Assembly: GCA_001725325.1 (NCBI GenBank)
Contig: MEFY01000001.1
Span: forward strand, 529,214-593,213
Source of the DNA: Leifsonia sp. SCN 70-46
Lineage (GTDB): Bacteria > Actinomycetota > Actinomycetes > Actinomycetales > Microbacteriaceae
Direction of reading: 5' to 3'
DNA: 64,000 nucleotides
The notes below the pieces were generated by a model. That model ran no database searches, was not told the origin of the DNA, and saw only the letters and a list, made by a program, of their open reading frames with translations. This document shows positions 15,430-25,270 of this stretch, piece by piece (position 1 is the stretch's first letter; every line of letters starts with the position of its first letter). Position numbers and translations under genes: made by a program.

Positions 15430-16365
15430 TTAGTCGCCGACGATGCGGGCGCCGTGCACGGGCCCCGTCGCGCGCACGACCGTCAGGCGCGCGGCGCTCA
15501 GGGCGATCTGGAGTTCGAGGGCCGAATCGAGGTCGGCGGCGAGGAAGGCGACGGTCGGCCCGGAGCCGGAGACGATGCCGGCGAGGGCTCCGTTCTGCTC
15601 GCCGAGCTCGAGCACGTCGGCGAGGGACGGCTCGAGGTGGATTGCCGGCGCCTGGAGGTCGTTGTAGAGGCACTCGGCGAGCATGTCGGGATCCCCCGCG
15701 CGCAGCGCCTGCAGCACGTTCGCTTCGACGGAGGGGGCGACGGGTGCCGGGAAGATGTCCTGCGCGTGGCGGTCGCGGTGCCGGTCGAGCTCGCTGTACA
15801 CCTCGGGCGTGGACAGCCCGAAGTCGGCGAGCGCGAGCACCCACTGGAACGTGCCCTTGGCGAGCGCGGGGCTCAGCTGGTCGCCGCGGCCGGTGCCGAT
15901 GGCCGTGCCGCCCGTGAACGCGAACGGCACGTCGGCGCCGAGCTGGGCCGCGAGCTCGAGCATGTCCTCGCGCGGGAGACCCGTGCCCCACAGGGCGTCG
16001 CACGCCAGCAGCGTCGCCGCGGCGTCCGCGGAGCCGCCGCCCATGCCGCCCGTGACGGGCACGTGCTTGTCGATCTGCAGGCGGGCGCCGCCGCGGTAGC
16101 CCGTCTTGCGGGCGAGGAGGCGTGCCGCCTTGATGGCGATGTTGGAGCCGTCGGTCGGCACGCGGCTCAGCTCGACGGTGCCGTTGACCTCGACGGAGAA
16201 GTCGTCGGCGTGGTACGCCCGCACATCCTCGTACAGCGACACCGCCTGGTACGCGATGGCGACGTCGTGGTAGCCGTCGTCGAGCAGCGCCCCGACCTTG
16301 AGGAAGACGTTGATCTTCCCCGGCGCCCGCGCATGAACCATCGTCGTGCCCGGCTCCGCTGTCAT
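15430..16365 (-). CDS. ispE: 4-diphosphocytidyl-2-C-methyl-D-erythritol kinase
   Basis: A 311-residue GHMP kinase of the MEP isoprenoid pathway; it phosphorylates CDP-methylerythritol. The N-terminal [14 protein letters not shown] segment, the ATP-binding [14 protein letters not shown] (near 94-107) and the C-terminal GSGPTVAF motif are diagnostic. It follows rsmA by 40 nt, the usual rsmA-ispE order. TAGGTT (16377-16372) lies 6 nt before the ATG, so it probably has its own leaderless promoter. Confidence 0.96.
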   Translation of the reverse strand: MTAEPGTTMVHARAPGKINVFLKVGALLDDGYHDVAIAYQAVSLYEDVRAYHADDFSVEVNGTVELSRVPTDGSNIAIKAARLLARKTGYRGGARLQIDKHVPVTGGMGGGSADAAATLLACDALWGTGLPREDMLELAAQLGADVPFAFTGGTAIGTGRGDQLSPALAKGTFQWVLALADFGLSTPEVYSELDRHRDRHAQDIFPAPVAPSVEANVLQALRAGDPDMLAECLYNDLQAPAIHLEPSLADVLELGEQNGALAGIVSGSGPTVAFLAADLDSALELQIALSAARLTVVRATGPVHGARIVGD

Positions 16366-16405
16366 GCTCCCAACCTATCGCGGAGCGGCCGGGCGTCGAG
16401 CCGTG

Positions 16406-17227
16406 CTAGCTGCGCGCGATAGCCAGGAACTGGTCGACCGTGAGCTCCTCGCCGCGCGCCGTGGGGGCGATGCCCGCGCCCTCGAGCCGCGCGACGGCCG
16501 AGTCGCCGAGCACGGGCACGAGCGCCTGCCGCAGCATCTTGCGGCGCTGCTGGAACGCCGCGTCGACGAGGGCGAACGTCGCCAGCCGCTCATCCTCGGT
16601 GCCCGGCTGCTCGTGCCGTTCGAAGCGCACGAGGATCGAGTCGACGTTCGGCACGGGCCAGAAGACCTGCCGCGACACCTTGCCCGCGGTCGAGAACGTC
16701 CCGTACCAGGCGGACTTCACCGAGGGGGCGCCGTAGACCTTCGAGCCGGGTCCCGCGGCGACGCGCTCGCCCACCTCGGCCTGCACCATCACGAGGCCGC
16801 GCTGGATGCTCGGGAACCGCTCGAGGAAGTGCAGGAGCACGGGCACCGAGACGTTGTACGGGAGGTTCGCGACGAACACGGTCGGGTCGCCCGGCAGCTC
16901 GGCGATGCGCAGCGCATCCTCGGTGATGACCGTGAGCGCGGCCCCCGGCGAGAGCTCGGCGACGGTCGTCGGCAGCTGGGCGGCGAGCCGCGCATCGATC
17001 TCCACGGCCGTCACTGATGCGCCGGCCTCGAGCAGCGCGAGGGTGAGCGATCCCAGGCCGGGACCCACCTCGACGACGGCCTCGCCCTCGGTCACGCCCG
17101 CGGCCTTGACGATGCGGCGCACCGTGTTGGCGTCGATGACGAAGTTCTGCCCGAGCTTCTTGGTCGGCTGGATGCCCAGCAGGTCGGCGAGGTCGCGCAC
17201 CTCCGCCGGGCCCAGGAGCCTAGTCAT
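16406..17227 (-). CDS. rsmA: 16S rRNA (adenine(1518)-N6/adenine(1519)-N6)-dimethyltransferase
   Basis: A 273-residue KsgA/RsmA enzyme that dimethylates two adenines in the 16S rRNA 3' hairpin. KLGQNFVID near residue 24, the SAM motif [11 protein letters not shown] near 53 and the catalytic NLPYNVSVP near 120 are present. The ATG overlaps the tatD end by 8 nt, so the two are cotranslated. Confidence 0.96.
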   Translation of the reverse strand: MTRLLGPAEVRDLADLLGIQPTKKLGQNFVIDANTVRRIVKAAGVTEGEAVVEVGPGLGSLTLALLEAGASVTAVEIDARLAAQLPTTVAELSPGAALTVITEDALRIAELPGDPTVFVANLPYNVSVPVLLHFLERFPSIQRGLVMVQAEVGERVAAGPGSKVYGAPSVKSAWYGTFSTAGKVSRQVFWPVPNVDSILVRFERHEQPGTEDERLATFALVDAAFQQRRKMLRQALVPVLGDSAVARLEGAGIAPTARGEELTVDQFLAIARS

Positions 17228-18086
17228 CGACGACCACCGGCTCGGAGTCCCACGTGCCGTAGACCTCCTCGGTGTTCGACGTCACCTGGGCGGCGAGCAT
17301 CGTCACATCCGTCTCGAGGTGGGCCGCCATCGCCCGCAGCGTCACGGGGATGAGGTACGGGGCGTTGGGCCGCCCGCGCAGCGGGTGCGGCGTGAGGTAC
17401 GGGGCATCCGTCTCGACGAGGATGCGGCTGCGCGGGATGACCTCGAGGGCCTCCCGGAGGTAGCCCGCGTTCTTGAACGTGACGGTTCCCGCGAAGGAGA
17501 GGTACCAGCCGTGGTCGGCGGCGACGCGCGCCATCGCCGCATCGCCCGAGAAGCAGTGGAACACCGTATGCTCCGGGGCCCCCACGCGCAGGAGCGTCTC
17601 GATGACGTCGTCGTGGGCGTCGCGGTCGTGGATCTGCAGCGCGATGCCGTGCTTCTTGGCGATGTCGATGTGCGCCTCGAACGACTCGTGCTGGAAGCGC
17701 AGGTCGTCGCCCTCGGTGCGGAAGTAGTCGAGGCCCGTCTCCCCCACGGCGCGCACGCGCGGCCGGGAGGCGAGCTCGTCGATCTCGGCGAGCGCGTCGT
17801 GGAGCTCGCCGGCCGCCGCATACCGCGGCGCCTCGTTCGGATGGAGCGCGACCGCGGCGAGCACGCGGGGCTCGCGCGCGGCGACCTCGGCCGACCAGCG
17901 GGACGACACGAGGTCGCCGCCGACCTGCACGACCCCGCGCACGCCCACGCTCGAGGCGCGGTCGAGGTGCTCGCGGTAGTCGAGCTGGCCCTTCAGCTCG
18001 TTGCCGAACGGCTCCAGGTGGGTGTGGTTGTCGTACACCCCCACCGTGAGCGCCTCCGGCAGCGGAGGGTAGCTGTCGTCACTCAC
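17220..18086 (-). CDS. tatD: TatD family metal-dependent hydrolase
   Basis: A 288-residue TIM-barrel hydrolase with the DNHTHLEPF metal motif (near 19), the GETGLDYFR segment and the late ETDAPYLTP motif of TatD deoxyribonucleases. The GTG start overlaps the metG stop by 8 nt; metG-tatD-rsmA-ispE is a conserved actinobacterial order. It probably has 3'-5' DNase or DNA-repair activity. Confidence 0.93.
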   Translation of the reverse strand: MSDDSYPPLPEALTVGVYDNHTHLEPFGNELKGQLDYREHLDRASSVGVRGVVQVGGDLVSSRWSAEVAAREPRVLAAVALHPNEAPRYAAAGELHDALAEIDELASRPRVRAVGETGLDYFRTEGDDLRFQHESFEAHIDIAKKHGIALQIHDRDAHDDVIETLLRVGAPEHTVFHCFSGDAAMARVAADHGWYLSFAGTVTFKNAGYLREALEVIPRSRILVETDAPYLTPHPLRGRPNAPYLIPVTLRAMAAHLETDVTMLAAQVTSNTEEVYGTWDSEPVVVDD

Positions 18087-19632
18087 CCTGTTCGATCCTG
18101 GGGAACAGCGGGCTCTCGAGCGGCGTCACCGAGCCCGTGGCCGTCCACTCCCACGCCCTGTCGATGGGCTGTGCGTCGACCTGGCCCGTCGCGCCGAGGG
18201 CGCTCCACAGCTTCGCGGTCGCCCGGGGCAGCACGGGGGCGAGCAGGATCGCGAGCGTCCCGACGCCGTGCAGCGCGGTCGCGAGCACCTGTGCGAGGCG
18301 CTCCCGGTCGGCCTCGTCCTTGGCGAGGACCCACGGCTGCTGCTCGGTGATGTAGAGGTTGAGCGCGTCGACGAGCTCCCAGATGACGGCGAGCGCCTTG
18401 TCGATCGCGAAGACGTCGATGGCCGCGCCCGCCGCATCCGTCACGCGCTTCTCGATGTCGAGGATGGCGGAGTCGGAGGCGGCCTCGGGGATCGCGCCGT
18501 CGAAGTACTTCGTGACCATGGCGAGCACGCGCGAGGCGAGGTTGCCGAAGCCGTTCGCCAGCTCGGCCTGGTAGCGCGCGCTCAGGTCCTCCCAGCTGAA
18601 CGAGCCGTCCTGGCCGAAGGTGATCGCGGAGAGGAAGTAGTAGCGGAACGCGTCGGACCCGAAGGTGTCGGTGATCTCGTGGGGCGCGATGCCCGTGAGC
18701 TTCGACTTCGACATCTTCTCGCCGCCGACGAGCAGCCAGCCGTGGCCGAACACCGCGCGCGGCACCTCGAGCCCCGCGGCCATGAGCATGGCCGGCCAGA
18801 TGACGGCGTGGAAGCGCGCGATGTCCTTGCCCACGATGTGCACGGCGGGCCAGCGGCGCTCGAACTGCTCGTCGTCGCGGCCGTAGCCGACGGCGGTGAC
18901 GTAGTTGAGCAGCGCGTCGAACCACACGTAGACCACGTGCGAGTCGTCCCACGGCACCTTGATGCCCCAGTCGAAGCTCGACCGCGAGATGGAGAGGTCG
19001 GCGAGCCCCTGCTTGACGAACTGCACGATCTCGTTGCGCACGCTCGCGGGCTGCACGAAGTCGGGGGTGTTCTCGTAGAGGTCGAGCAGGCGCTGCTCGA
19101 ACGCGCTCATGCGGAAGAAGTAGTTCTTCTCCTTGAGGATCTCGACGGGCCTGCTGTGGATCTTGCACACGAGCTGCCCGGCGTAGTCGCCGTCCGCGCT
19201 CTCGACGAGGTCGTCGAGCTGCTTGTACTCCTCGCACCCCACGCAGTAGTAGCCCTCGTACTCGCCGGAGTAGATGTGGCCGTCGTCGTAGAGGCGCTGC
19301 AGGAAGAGCGAGACCGCCTTCTCGTGGCGCTCCTCCGTGGTGCGGATGAAGTCGTCGTTGCTGATGTCGATGGTCTCGAGCAGCGGCTTCCACGCGCTCT
19401 CGACGAGCGCGTCGGCCCAGGCCTGCGGCGAGGTGTCGTTGGCGACGGCGGTGCGCAGGATCTTCTGGCCGTGCTCGTCGGTCCCCGTGAGGAACCAGGT
19501 GTCGTCGCCGCGCTGGCGGTGCCAGCGGGCGAGCACGTCGGACGCCACCTCCGTGTACGCGTGACCGATGTGCGGGACATCGTTGACGTAGAAGATGGGC
19601 GTCGTGATGTAGAAGGAGTCGCCGGCGGCCAT
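18079..19632 (-). CDS. metG: Methionine--tRNA ligase
   Basis: A 517-residue class I aminoacyl-tRNA synthetase. HIGHAY (HIGH) near residue 21 and KMSKSK near 305 are the catalytic motifs. It lacks the C-terminal tRNA-binding extension, as in other short bacterial forms. ATG 19632 lies 7 nt after TAGACT (19645-19640), which points to a leaderless mRNA starting inside the 31-nt gap after rsmI. Confidence 0.97.
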   Translation of the reverse strand: MAAGDSFYITTPIFYVNDVPHIGHAYTEVASDVLARWHRQRGDDTWFLTGTDEHGQKILRTAVANDTSPQAWADALVESAWKPLLETIDISNDDFIRTTEERHEKAVSLFLQRLYDDGHIYSGEYEGYYCVGCEEYKQLDDLVESADGDYAGQLVCKIHSRPVEILKEKNYFFRMSAFEQRLLDLYENTPDFVQPASVRNEIVQFVKQGLADLSISRSSFDWGIKVPWDDSHVVYVWFDALLNYVTAVGYGRDDEQFERRWPAVHIVGKDIARFHAVIWPAMLMAAGLEVPRAVFGHGWLLVGGEKMSKSKLTGIAPHEITDTFGSDAFRYYFLSAITFGQDGSFSWEDLSARYQAELANGFGNLASRVLAMVTKYFDGAIPEAASDSAILDIEKRVTDAAGAAIDVFAIDKALAVIWELVDALNLYITEQQPWVLAKDEADRERLAQVLATALHGVGTLAILLAPVLPRATAKLWSALGATGQVDAQPIDRAWEWTATGSVTPLESPLFPRIEQGE

Positions 19633-19663
19633 AACTTCCAGTCTACGGACCACCGGAGCCGTG

Positions 19664-20467
19664 TTACCTGCGCAGCGATCCCTCGTAGAGCTCGCGCTTC
19701 GAGAGGCCCGTGGCCTCGGCGACCTCGGCCGCGGCCTCCTTGAGCCGGAACCCCTGCTCCACGAGCGCCGCGACCTGCGCGATACCCGAGGCGAGGTCGA
19801 CGGTCGCGGGCACCGCGCCCTCGACGACGAGGCAGATCTCGCCGCGGGCGCCCTCGGCGAACCGCTCCGCGAGCTCGGCCGCCGTGCCGCGCGCGACCTC
19901 CTCGTGCAGCTTCGTGAGCTCGCGGCAGACGACGGAGCGGCGGCCGGGCACGACCGACGCGAGGTCGCGCAGGCACTCGGCGAGCCGGTGGGGCGACTCG
20001 AAGAACACCATCGTGCGCTCCTCGCGCGCGAGCGCTGTGAAGTACTGCGCACGGCCCTTGCGCGGCACGAACCCCTCGAACGTGAACCGGTCGGTGGGCA
20101 GGCCCGAGAGGGCGAGGGCGGTGAGCACGGCGCTCGGTCCGGGCAGGGCGGTGACCGTCACGCCCGCGGCGGCGGCGGCCGCGACGAGAGGGAAGCCGGG
20201 ATCGCTGATGGCGGGCATTCCCGCGTCCGTCAGCACGAGCACGTCGACGTCGCGCGCGAGCTCGACGATCTCGGCGGCCTTGTCGGTCTCGTTGTGCTCG
20301 TGCAGCGGGATGAGGCGCGGGCGGTTCTCGACACCCAGCGCCCTCATGAGGTGGATGGTCGTGCGCGTGTCCTCGCTCGCGATGACCTCCGCGTTGCCGA
20401 GCGCCTCGACGAGCCGCCTCGACGCGTCGCCGAGGTTCCCGATGGGCGTCGCGGCGAGGATGATCAC
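19664..20467 (-). CDS. rsmI: 16S rRNA (cytidine(1402)-2'-O)-methyltransferase
   Basis: A 267-residue tetrapyrrole-methylase-fold enzyme. It opens with IILAATPIGNLGD, has ASEDTRTT near 30, TDAGMPAISDPG near 78 and ALPGPSA near 107, all RsmI signatures. It 2'-O-methylates C1402 of 16S rRNA. GTG 20467 is chosen because it begins directly with the conserved strand. It is divergent from the mannosyltransferase gene, an arrangement conserved in actinobacteria. Confidence 0.95.
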   Translation of the reverse strand: MIILAATPIGNLGDASRRLVEALGNAEVIASEDTRTTIHLMRALGVENRPRLIPLHEHNETDKAAEIVELARDVDVLVLTDAGMPAISDPGFPLVAAAAAAGVTVTALPGPSAVLTALALSGLPTDRFTFEGFVPRKGRAQYFTALAREERTMVFFESPHRLAECLRDLASVVPGRRSVVCRELTKLHEEVARGTAAELAERFAEGARGEICLVVEGAVPATVDLASGIAQVAALVEQGFRLKEAAAEVAEATGLSKRELYEGSLRR

Positions 20468-20468
20468 G

Positions 20469-20486
20469 CTAGCTAGCATTACAGAC
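20469..20486. promoter_or_regulatory. rsmI / pmt divergent promoter with GCTAGCTAGC palindrome
   Basis: Only 19 nt separate the two GTG starts. GCTAGCTAGC? spans 20468-20477 as a near-perfect dyad; TAGCAT (20474-20479) lies 7 nt before the plus-strand GTG and is a good -10 for a leaderless transcript. The layout resembles the palindromic promoter at 2586-2601, which shares the CTAGCTAG core. Confidence 0.4.
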
Positions 20487-22103
20487 GTGACCCGGGCGCA
20501 GGACGACTTCGACGACGTGCTCGTCGTGGAGGTCGACGAGGAGCCGGAGCCCACGGGCTCCCGCCTCGACACGTGGTGGCAGTCGCGCTCGCCCCGCGTG
20601 CACCGCGCGGTGCGGTGGGGAGCCCCCGCGGCGGTCGTGGGCGTCGCCGCCCTCACTCGGCTGTGGGGGCTCGGGCATCCCGCGAGCCTCGTCTTCGACG
20701 AGACCTTCTATGTGAAGGATGCCTGGACGCTCACCAACCTCGGCTACGAGGGCTCGTGGCCCGCCGAGGCCGACGCCATGTTCAACGCGGGCCTCACAGA
20801 CGTCTTCACGGCGGCGCCGTCGTTCGTGGTCCACCCGCCCCTCGGCAAGTGGCTGATCGGGCTCGGGATGAGCCTGCTCGGGCCCGACAACCCCGTGGGC
20901 TGGCGCATCGCCACCGCGGTCGCGGGCATCCTCGCCGTCGTGCTCATCATGCTCGTGGCGCGGAAGCTGTTCCGCTCCACGACGCTCGCCGTGCTCGCAG
21001 GCCTGCTCTTCGCGATCGACGGCAACGCGATAGTGATGAGCCGCGTCTCGCTGCTCGACAACTTCGTCATGCTCTTCGCCCTCCTGGGGTTCGGGGCGGT
21101 GCTGCTCGACCGGCAGTGGTCGGCCGTGCGGCTGGCGACGTGGATCGCGCGGCGGGAGGAGCTCGGGCGCGTGACCGACTGGGGCCCGGCCCTCCTCTGG
21201 CGGCCGTGGCTCATCGCCGCGGGGATCGCCTTCGGAGCGGCGAGCGCCGTCAAGTGGAACGGCCTCTACTTCCTCGCCGTGTTCGCGGTCTACACGCTCG
21301 TCGTCGACGCGGTCGCGCGACGCCGCGCGGGCCTGCCGTTCTGGTTCACGGGCACGCTCTTCAAACAGGCGCCCACGACCTTCCTGCTCATGGTGCCGAT
21401 CGCCGTCGCCGTCTACCTCGCGGCGTGGACGGGCTGGTTCGTCACCGACGGCGGCTACAACCGCGACTGGGCCGACCAGCCCGGCAACGCCTGGACCGGC
21501 CCTCTCGCGTGGGTGCCGCACTCGCTGCAGAGCTTCTGGCACTTCGAGAGCGCGGTGTACGCCTACAACGTGGGCGAGAGCCGGCCGCATCCCTATCAGG
21601 CGAACCCGCTCACGTGGCTGCTGCTCATCAGGCCCACGAGCATGTACTACCTCTCCATCCCGCAGGGGCAGAGCGGCTGCACGTCGCTGTGCGGCGAGTC
21701 GATCACCGGAATCGCCAACCCCATCATCTGGTGGGCGGCGACCGCGGCGGCGGTGTACCTCGTGTACCGCCTCGTGCGCTACCGGGAGTGGCGCGTCGGC
21801 CTCATCCTCACAGGCCTCGCGGCCGGCTACCTGCCGTGGCTGCTGTACACGGGCCGCACGGTGTTCCAGTTCTACACGATCGCGTTCGAGCCCTACCTCG
21901 TGCTCGCCCTCGTGGCCGTGGCGGGCATCCTGCTCGGCACCGCGGAGGATCCGAGCTGGCGGCGCGTGAGCGGGCTGCGCATCGTCGCGATCTTCGTGGG
22001 CGTCGCCGTGATCGTGAGCGTGTTCTTCTGGCCGCTGTGGTCGGGGACCATGGCCGACTACTGGTTCATCGCGGCGCACTGGTGGCTGCCGACGTGGCGT
22101 TGA
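20487..22103 (+). CDS. pmt: Dolichyl-phosphate-mannose--protein mannosyltransferase
   Basis: A 538-residue polytopic GT39/PMT enzyme. The catalytic acid pair lies in the first extracytoplasmic loop (VFDETFYVKD, Asp71-Glu72), with about ten further helices and the PMT_4TMC region at the C-terminus. It transfers mannose from polyprenyl-phosphate mannose to Ser/Thr of proteins crossing the membrane. The GTG start at 20487 follows a TAGCAT box by 7 nt. The next gene encodes a secreted protein with a Pro/Thr/Ser linker, a likely acceptor. Confidence 0.95.
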   Translation: MTRAQDDFDDVLVVEVDEEPEPTGSRLDTWWQSRSPRVHRAVRWGAPAAVVGVAALTRLWGLGHPASLVFDETFYVKDAWTLTNLGYEGSWPAEADAMFNAGLTDVFTAAPSFVVHPPLGKWLIGLGMSLLGPDNPVGWRIATAVAGILAVVLIMLVARKLFRSTTLAVLAGLLFAIDGNAIVMSRVSLLDNFVMLFALLGFGAVLLDRQWSAVRLATWIARREELGRVTDWGPALLWRPWLIAAGIAFGAASAVKWNGLYFLAVFAVYTLVVDAVARRRAGLPFWFTGTLFKQAPTTFLLMVPIAVAVYLAAWTGWFVTDGGYNRDWADQPGNAWTGPLAWVPHSLQSFWHFESAVYAYNVGESRPHPYQANPLTWLLLIRPTSMYYLSIPQGQSGCTSLCGESITGIANPIIWWAATAAAVYLVYRLVRYREWRVGLILTGLAAGYLPWLLYTGRTVFQFYTIAFEPYLVLALVAVAGILLGTAEDPSWRRVSGLRIVAIFVGVAVIVSVFFWPLWSGTMADYWFIAAHWWLPTWR

Positions 22104-22213
22104 CGCATCAACAGAATAGTTAATGCGCCCGAAACCTGTATATCGCTACTATTCACGTGCCGGTCGAACCCGAAGCTCCCGGTGCTCCACCTCGATGACC
22201 CCACGAGGATTCC

Positions 22214-25200
22214 ATGATTGACGGTACGAGTGCCCGCAGACGTCTGGCGGCCGCTGGTGCCGTTGTCGCGCTCGTCGTCGCCTCGCTCCTGGGTGGCGCG
22301 CTGGCCTCGCAGGCCGCGCCCGGGTCGCCGGAGATCATCTCGCCCGCCGACGGCGAGCAGGTGCTCTACACGACCGATCCCCTCACGTTCACGGCCACCG
22401 ACGCGATAGCGACCACGTCGGCCTATGTCTACGTCGACGATGAGGAGTACTGCGGCTACCCGTCGATGGCGGCCGACGGAGGATGGTCGTGCTCGGGCGT
22501 CCTCGCGCTCGCGCTGGGCGACCACTCGGCCTACGCCGTCGTCGACGGGGCCGTCGGCCCGGTCATCACCTTCACGGTCTACGCCGAGCCGAGCATCCAG
22601 ATCGACGGGTCCCTCGCGGGCAGCGTGCAGCTCGGAGACGACGTCGAGGTGTTCGGCACCGCCGCGGTGGGCGTGACCGACGTCTACGTGACCGACAGCC
22701 TGGGCGACACGTGCTCGAGCGCCGTGGTCGACGGCGAGTGGTCGTGCGCCGTGACCCCGTCCGCGACGACGCAGACCTACACGGTCGACGCCAGCGACAG
22801 CCCGACGGGCGGCGCCATCGCCTCCGCGACGATGTCGGTGCTGCTCCCCCCGACCGTCGACAAGATGTACGAGCAGGACAGCCCCGGCTACTACACCGTG
22901 CCCTCCTACCTCGACCCGGCGGTCATCACGGGCACCGGCGCGGAGGGGGCGAGCATCCACATCGTCCTGTCCCTGTACCCCGAGCCCGACATCACGTGCG
23001 ACACGGTCGTGTCCGACGGGATCTGGAGCTGCGACCTCGGCAGCCTGAGCGACGAGGTCGACTACGAGCTCTACGTGACGCAGAGCCTGTGGGGGGCGAC
23101 GTCGCACGACGCCGGCTACCCCGGCTACGTCTATCTGGACCAGAGCACCGCGACCGAGCCGACCCTCGACTGCAGCTTCACGCCGGGCGGGCTCACGGTG
23201 TCGGGCAGCCCCACGCGCGTCGAGTTCTACCGCGTCACGAGCACGGAGGGCGGCGGCAGCCCCGAGCTTCCCGGCACGTGCTCGGGACCGAGCGAGCAGA
23301 TCACCGACCCGATCGGGTACACCTACGTCGGGTACTGCGACGCGACGGAGGACGACGATCCGGGCGCCCCATACCTCGGCGATGTCGCCGACGGGTCGTG
23401 CGCCATCACCCTCTCCGAGGGCACCTACGACCTGTACTACCCGTCGACCGAGGGCAACGCGTACTACGACTACTTCTTCACCGTCTACCCGTCACCCAAG
23501 ACCTTCGCCGCCACGAGCCAGACCTCGACCGTGACGTTCACGGGCGACGGCACCCCGGGTTCCACGGCGCGCGTCGTCGACTCCTCCGGCGCCACGCTGT
23601 GCTCGACCACCGTGGGCACGGGCGGAACGTGGTCGTGCGTGTACACCGGGCGCGCGAGCACGATCTCGACACCCGTGCGCGCGTTCCTCGTGCAGCCCGG
23701 CACGGGCGCGCGCTCGAACGCCGCGCAGCTGTCGACGCTCCCCCCGGCTCCCGCCACACCCTCCGTGCCGCCGACGACCCCCTCTCCGACGGCGACCCCG
23801 TCACCGACGCCCACGCCCCGCCCCACGTCGACCGCGACCCCGGTCTGGAACCCCGAGACCTTCGTCTGGACGTTCTCGGCCGACGCCGACGGCTACCACC
23901 CCGGCGACCCCGTCACCCTGAGCGGAGCCGGGCTGCCGCCGGCGGCCCTCGTCAGGGCGGAGATCCACTCGACGCCGGCGTACCTCGGCACCACCATCGC
24001 GCGCCAGAACGGCACGTTCATCCTGAACGTCTCGATCCCCGCCGACACCCCGGCCGGCACGCACAAGTTCGTGGTCACGATCACGCCTCTCAACGGCACC
24101 GACTCGACGGTGGTCCAGCCTGCGAAGATCACCGTCCTCGGCGCGCCCGGCGATGAGGGCGGCCTCCCCGCCGTCCCCGCCGGGTACGAGGGGGATCCGC
24201 GAAACCTCGACACCTGGCCGAGCGCCATCACGAGCGCGATCCCCACCCTGCTCGACGTGCTCACCAGCCCCGCGACCATCGGCCTCGCGGTGGGGCTGGC
24301 GCTCGTCATACTCCTGCTCGTGGCGCTGCCCACCGAAGTCCTCAACGCGACCATCGAGTCGAACACGGGCAGGTTCGGAGGCGTCTTCGCCGCGATCCAG
24401 TCGGCCGTCGACCGGGCGACGGAGTGGTTCATCGCCGCCACGCGCACGCCGCTCGTCGCTACCGCGATCCTGCTGCTGACGACGAGCACGATCTTCGGCT
24501 TCGTCGATCCCGGGTTCGGCATCGACCTCACGTCGCTGCGCCTCGTGCTCTCGCTCACGCTCGCGCTCTTCATCGTCACCTACGTCGCCTCCGTGGTCAC
24601 GGGCCGCATCGTGCAGAAGCGCTGGTCGCTCACGTGGTCGATCGGCATGCAGCCGACCGCGCTGGTCTTCGCGGTGGTCGGGGTGATCGTCGCCCGCCTG
24701 CTCGACTTCTCCCCCGGTTTCCTCGTGGGGCTCATCATCGGGCTCGAGCTTGCAGAAGAGACCACCGACCGCCAGCGCGTGCGCACCTCGATCGTGAAAT
24801 ACGGGGTCATCGTCGCCTTCGCGCTCACGGCCTGGATCGGCTACTCGGTGTGGATCGCGGTTCAGGGCGGAGGAGTCGCGAACTTCGCGGACGGGCTGTT
24901 CCAAGACGCGCTCGTCGCCGTGACGTCGGAGGGCCTCACCGCGGCGATGGTCGCGATACTCCCCCTCGGCTTCCTCGACGGCCGCGCCATCTTCCAGCAC
25001 AACAAGAAGCTGTGGGCGATCACCTTCGTGTTCGTCGCGACCGCGTTCGCGCTGCTCGTGCTGCCCAGCGCGGTGGCCGGCCAGGAGATCGGCGACGTCG
25101 CGTCGTGGGTGGCGGTGCTCATCGGCTTCGCGGCGCTGACCCTGGGGGCCACCGTGGTGCTGCGGCGCATCGCGTCGAGGGTGTCGAGCACGCCGAAGGC

Positions 25201-25216
25201 GAAGGTCGACGCGTGA
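22214..25216 (+). CDS. Large secreted/membrane protein with Ig-like repeats and C-terminal polytopic domain
   Basis: A 1000-residue protein of unknown function. Residues 1-35 are a signal peptide (RRR, hydrophobic core, ASQAAP). Residues about 36-510 are Asp/Tyr/Ser/Thr-rich beta-type repeats with paired cysteines (for example C-S-x(n)-W-S-C), like bacterial Ig domains. About 515-540 is a Pro/Thr/Ser linker, then another beta domain (to about 645), then eight or so hydrophobic helices (about 670-985) with a FGFVDPGFG turn that recalls FGLLP-motif membrane proteins. An exported sensor or adhesin anchored by a channel-like domain is possible. Upstream 22104-22213 holds an AT-rich promoter region with TATTCA near 22150. 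Confidence 0.8.
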   Translation: MIDGTSARRRLAAAGAVVALVVASLLGGALASQAAPGSPEIISPADGEQVLYTTDPLTFTATDAIATTSAYVYVDDEEYCGYPSMAADGGWSCSGVLALALGDHSAYAVVDGAVGPVITFTVYAEPSIQIDGSLAGSVQLGDDVEVFGTAAVGVTDVYVTDSLGDTCSSAVVDGEWSCAVTPSATTQTYTVDASDSPTGGAIASATMSVLLPPTVDKMYEQDSPGYYTVPSYLDPAVITGTGAEGASIHIVLSLYPEPDITCDTVVSDGIWSCDLGSLSDEVDYELYVTQSLWGATSHDAGYPGYVYLDQSTATEPTLDCSFTPGGLTVSGSPTRVEFYRVTSTEGGGSPELPGTCSGPSEQITDPIGYTYVGYCDATEDDDPGAPYLGDVADGSCAITLSEGTYDLYYPSTEGNAYYDYFFTVYPSPKTFAATSQTSTVTFTGDGTPGSTARVVDSSGATLCSTTVGTGGTWSCVYTGRASTISTPVRAFLVQPGTGARSNAAQLSTLPPAPATPSVPPTTPSPTATPSPTPTPRPTSTATPVWNPETFVWTFSADADGYHPGDPVTLSGAGLPPAALVRAEIHSTPAYLGTTIARQNGTFILNVSIPADTPAGTHKFVVTITPLNGTDSTVVQPAKITVLGAPGDEGGLPAVPAGYEGDPRNLDTWPSAITSAIPTLLDVLTSPATIGLAVGLALVILLLVALPTEVLNATIESNTGRFGGVFAAIQSAVDRATEWFIAATRTPLVATAILLLTTSTIFGFVDPGFGIDLTSLRLVLSLTLALFIVTYVASVVTGRIVQKRWSLTWSIGMQPTALVFAVVGVIVARLLDFSPGFLVGLIIGLELAEETTDRQRVRTSIVKYGVIVAFALTAWIGYSVWIAVQGGGVANFADGLFQDALVAVTSEGLTAAMVAILPLGFLDGRAIFQHNKKLWAITFVFVATAFALLVLPSAVAGQEIGDVASWVAVLIGFAALTLGATVVLRRIASRVSSTPKAKVDA

Positions 25217-25270
25217 GTCTCCCGACGTCACACACGAGGGCGGGCATCCGGAGTTCTGTAGCCTGAAGCC

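Noticed and set aside
25217..25270. SAM or other riboswitch upstream of metY
   Set aside because: The gap is 54 nt and the -10 box is 6 nt from the ATG, leaving no leader.
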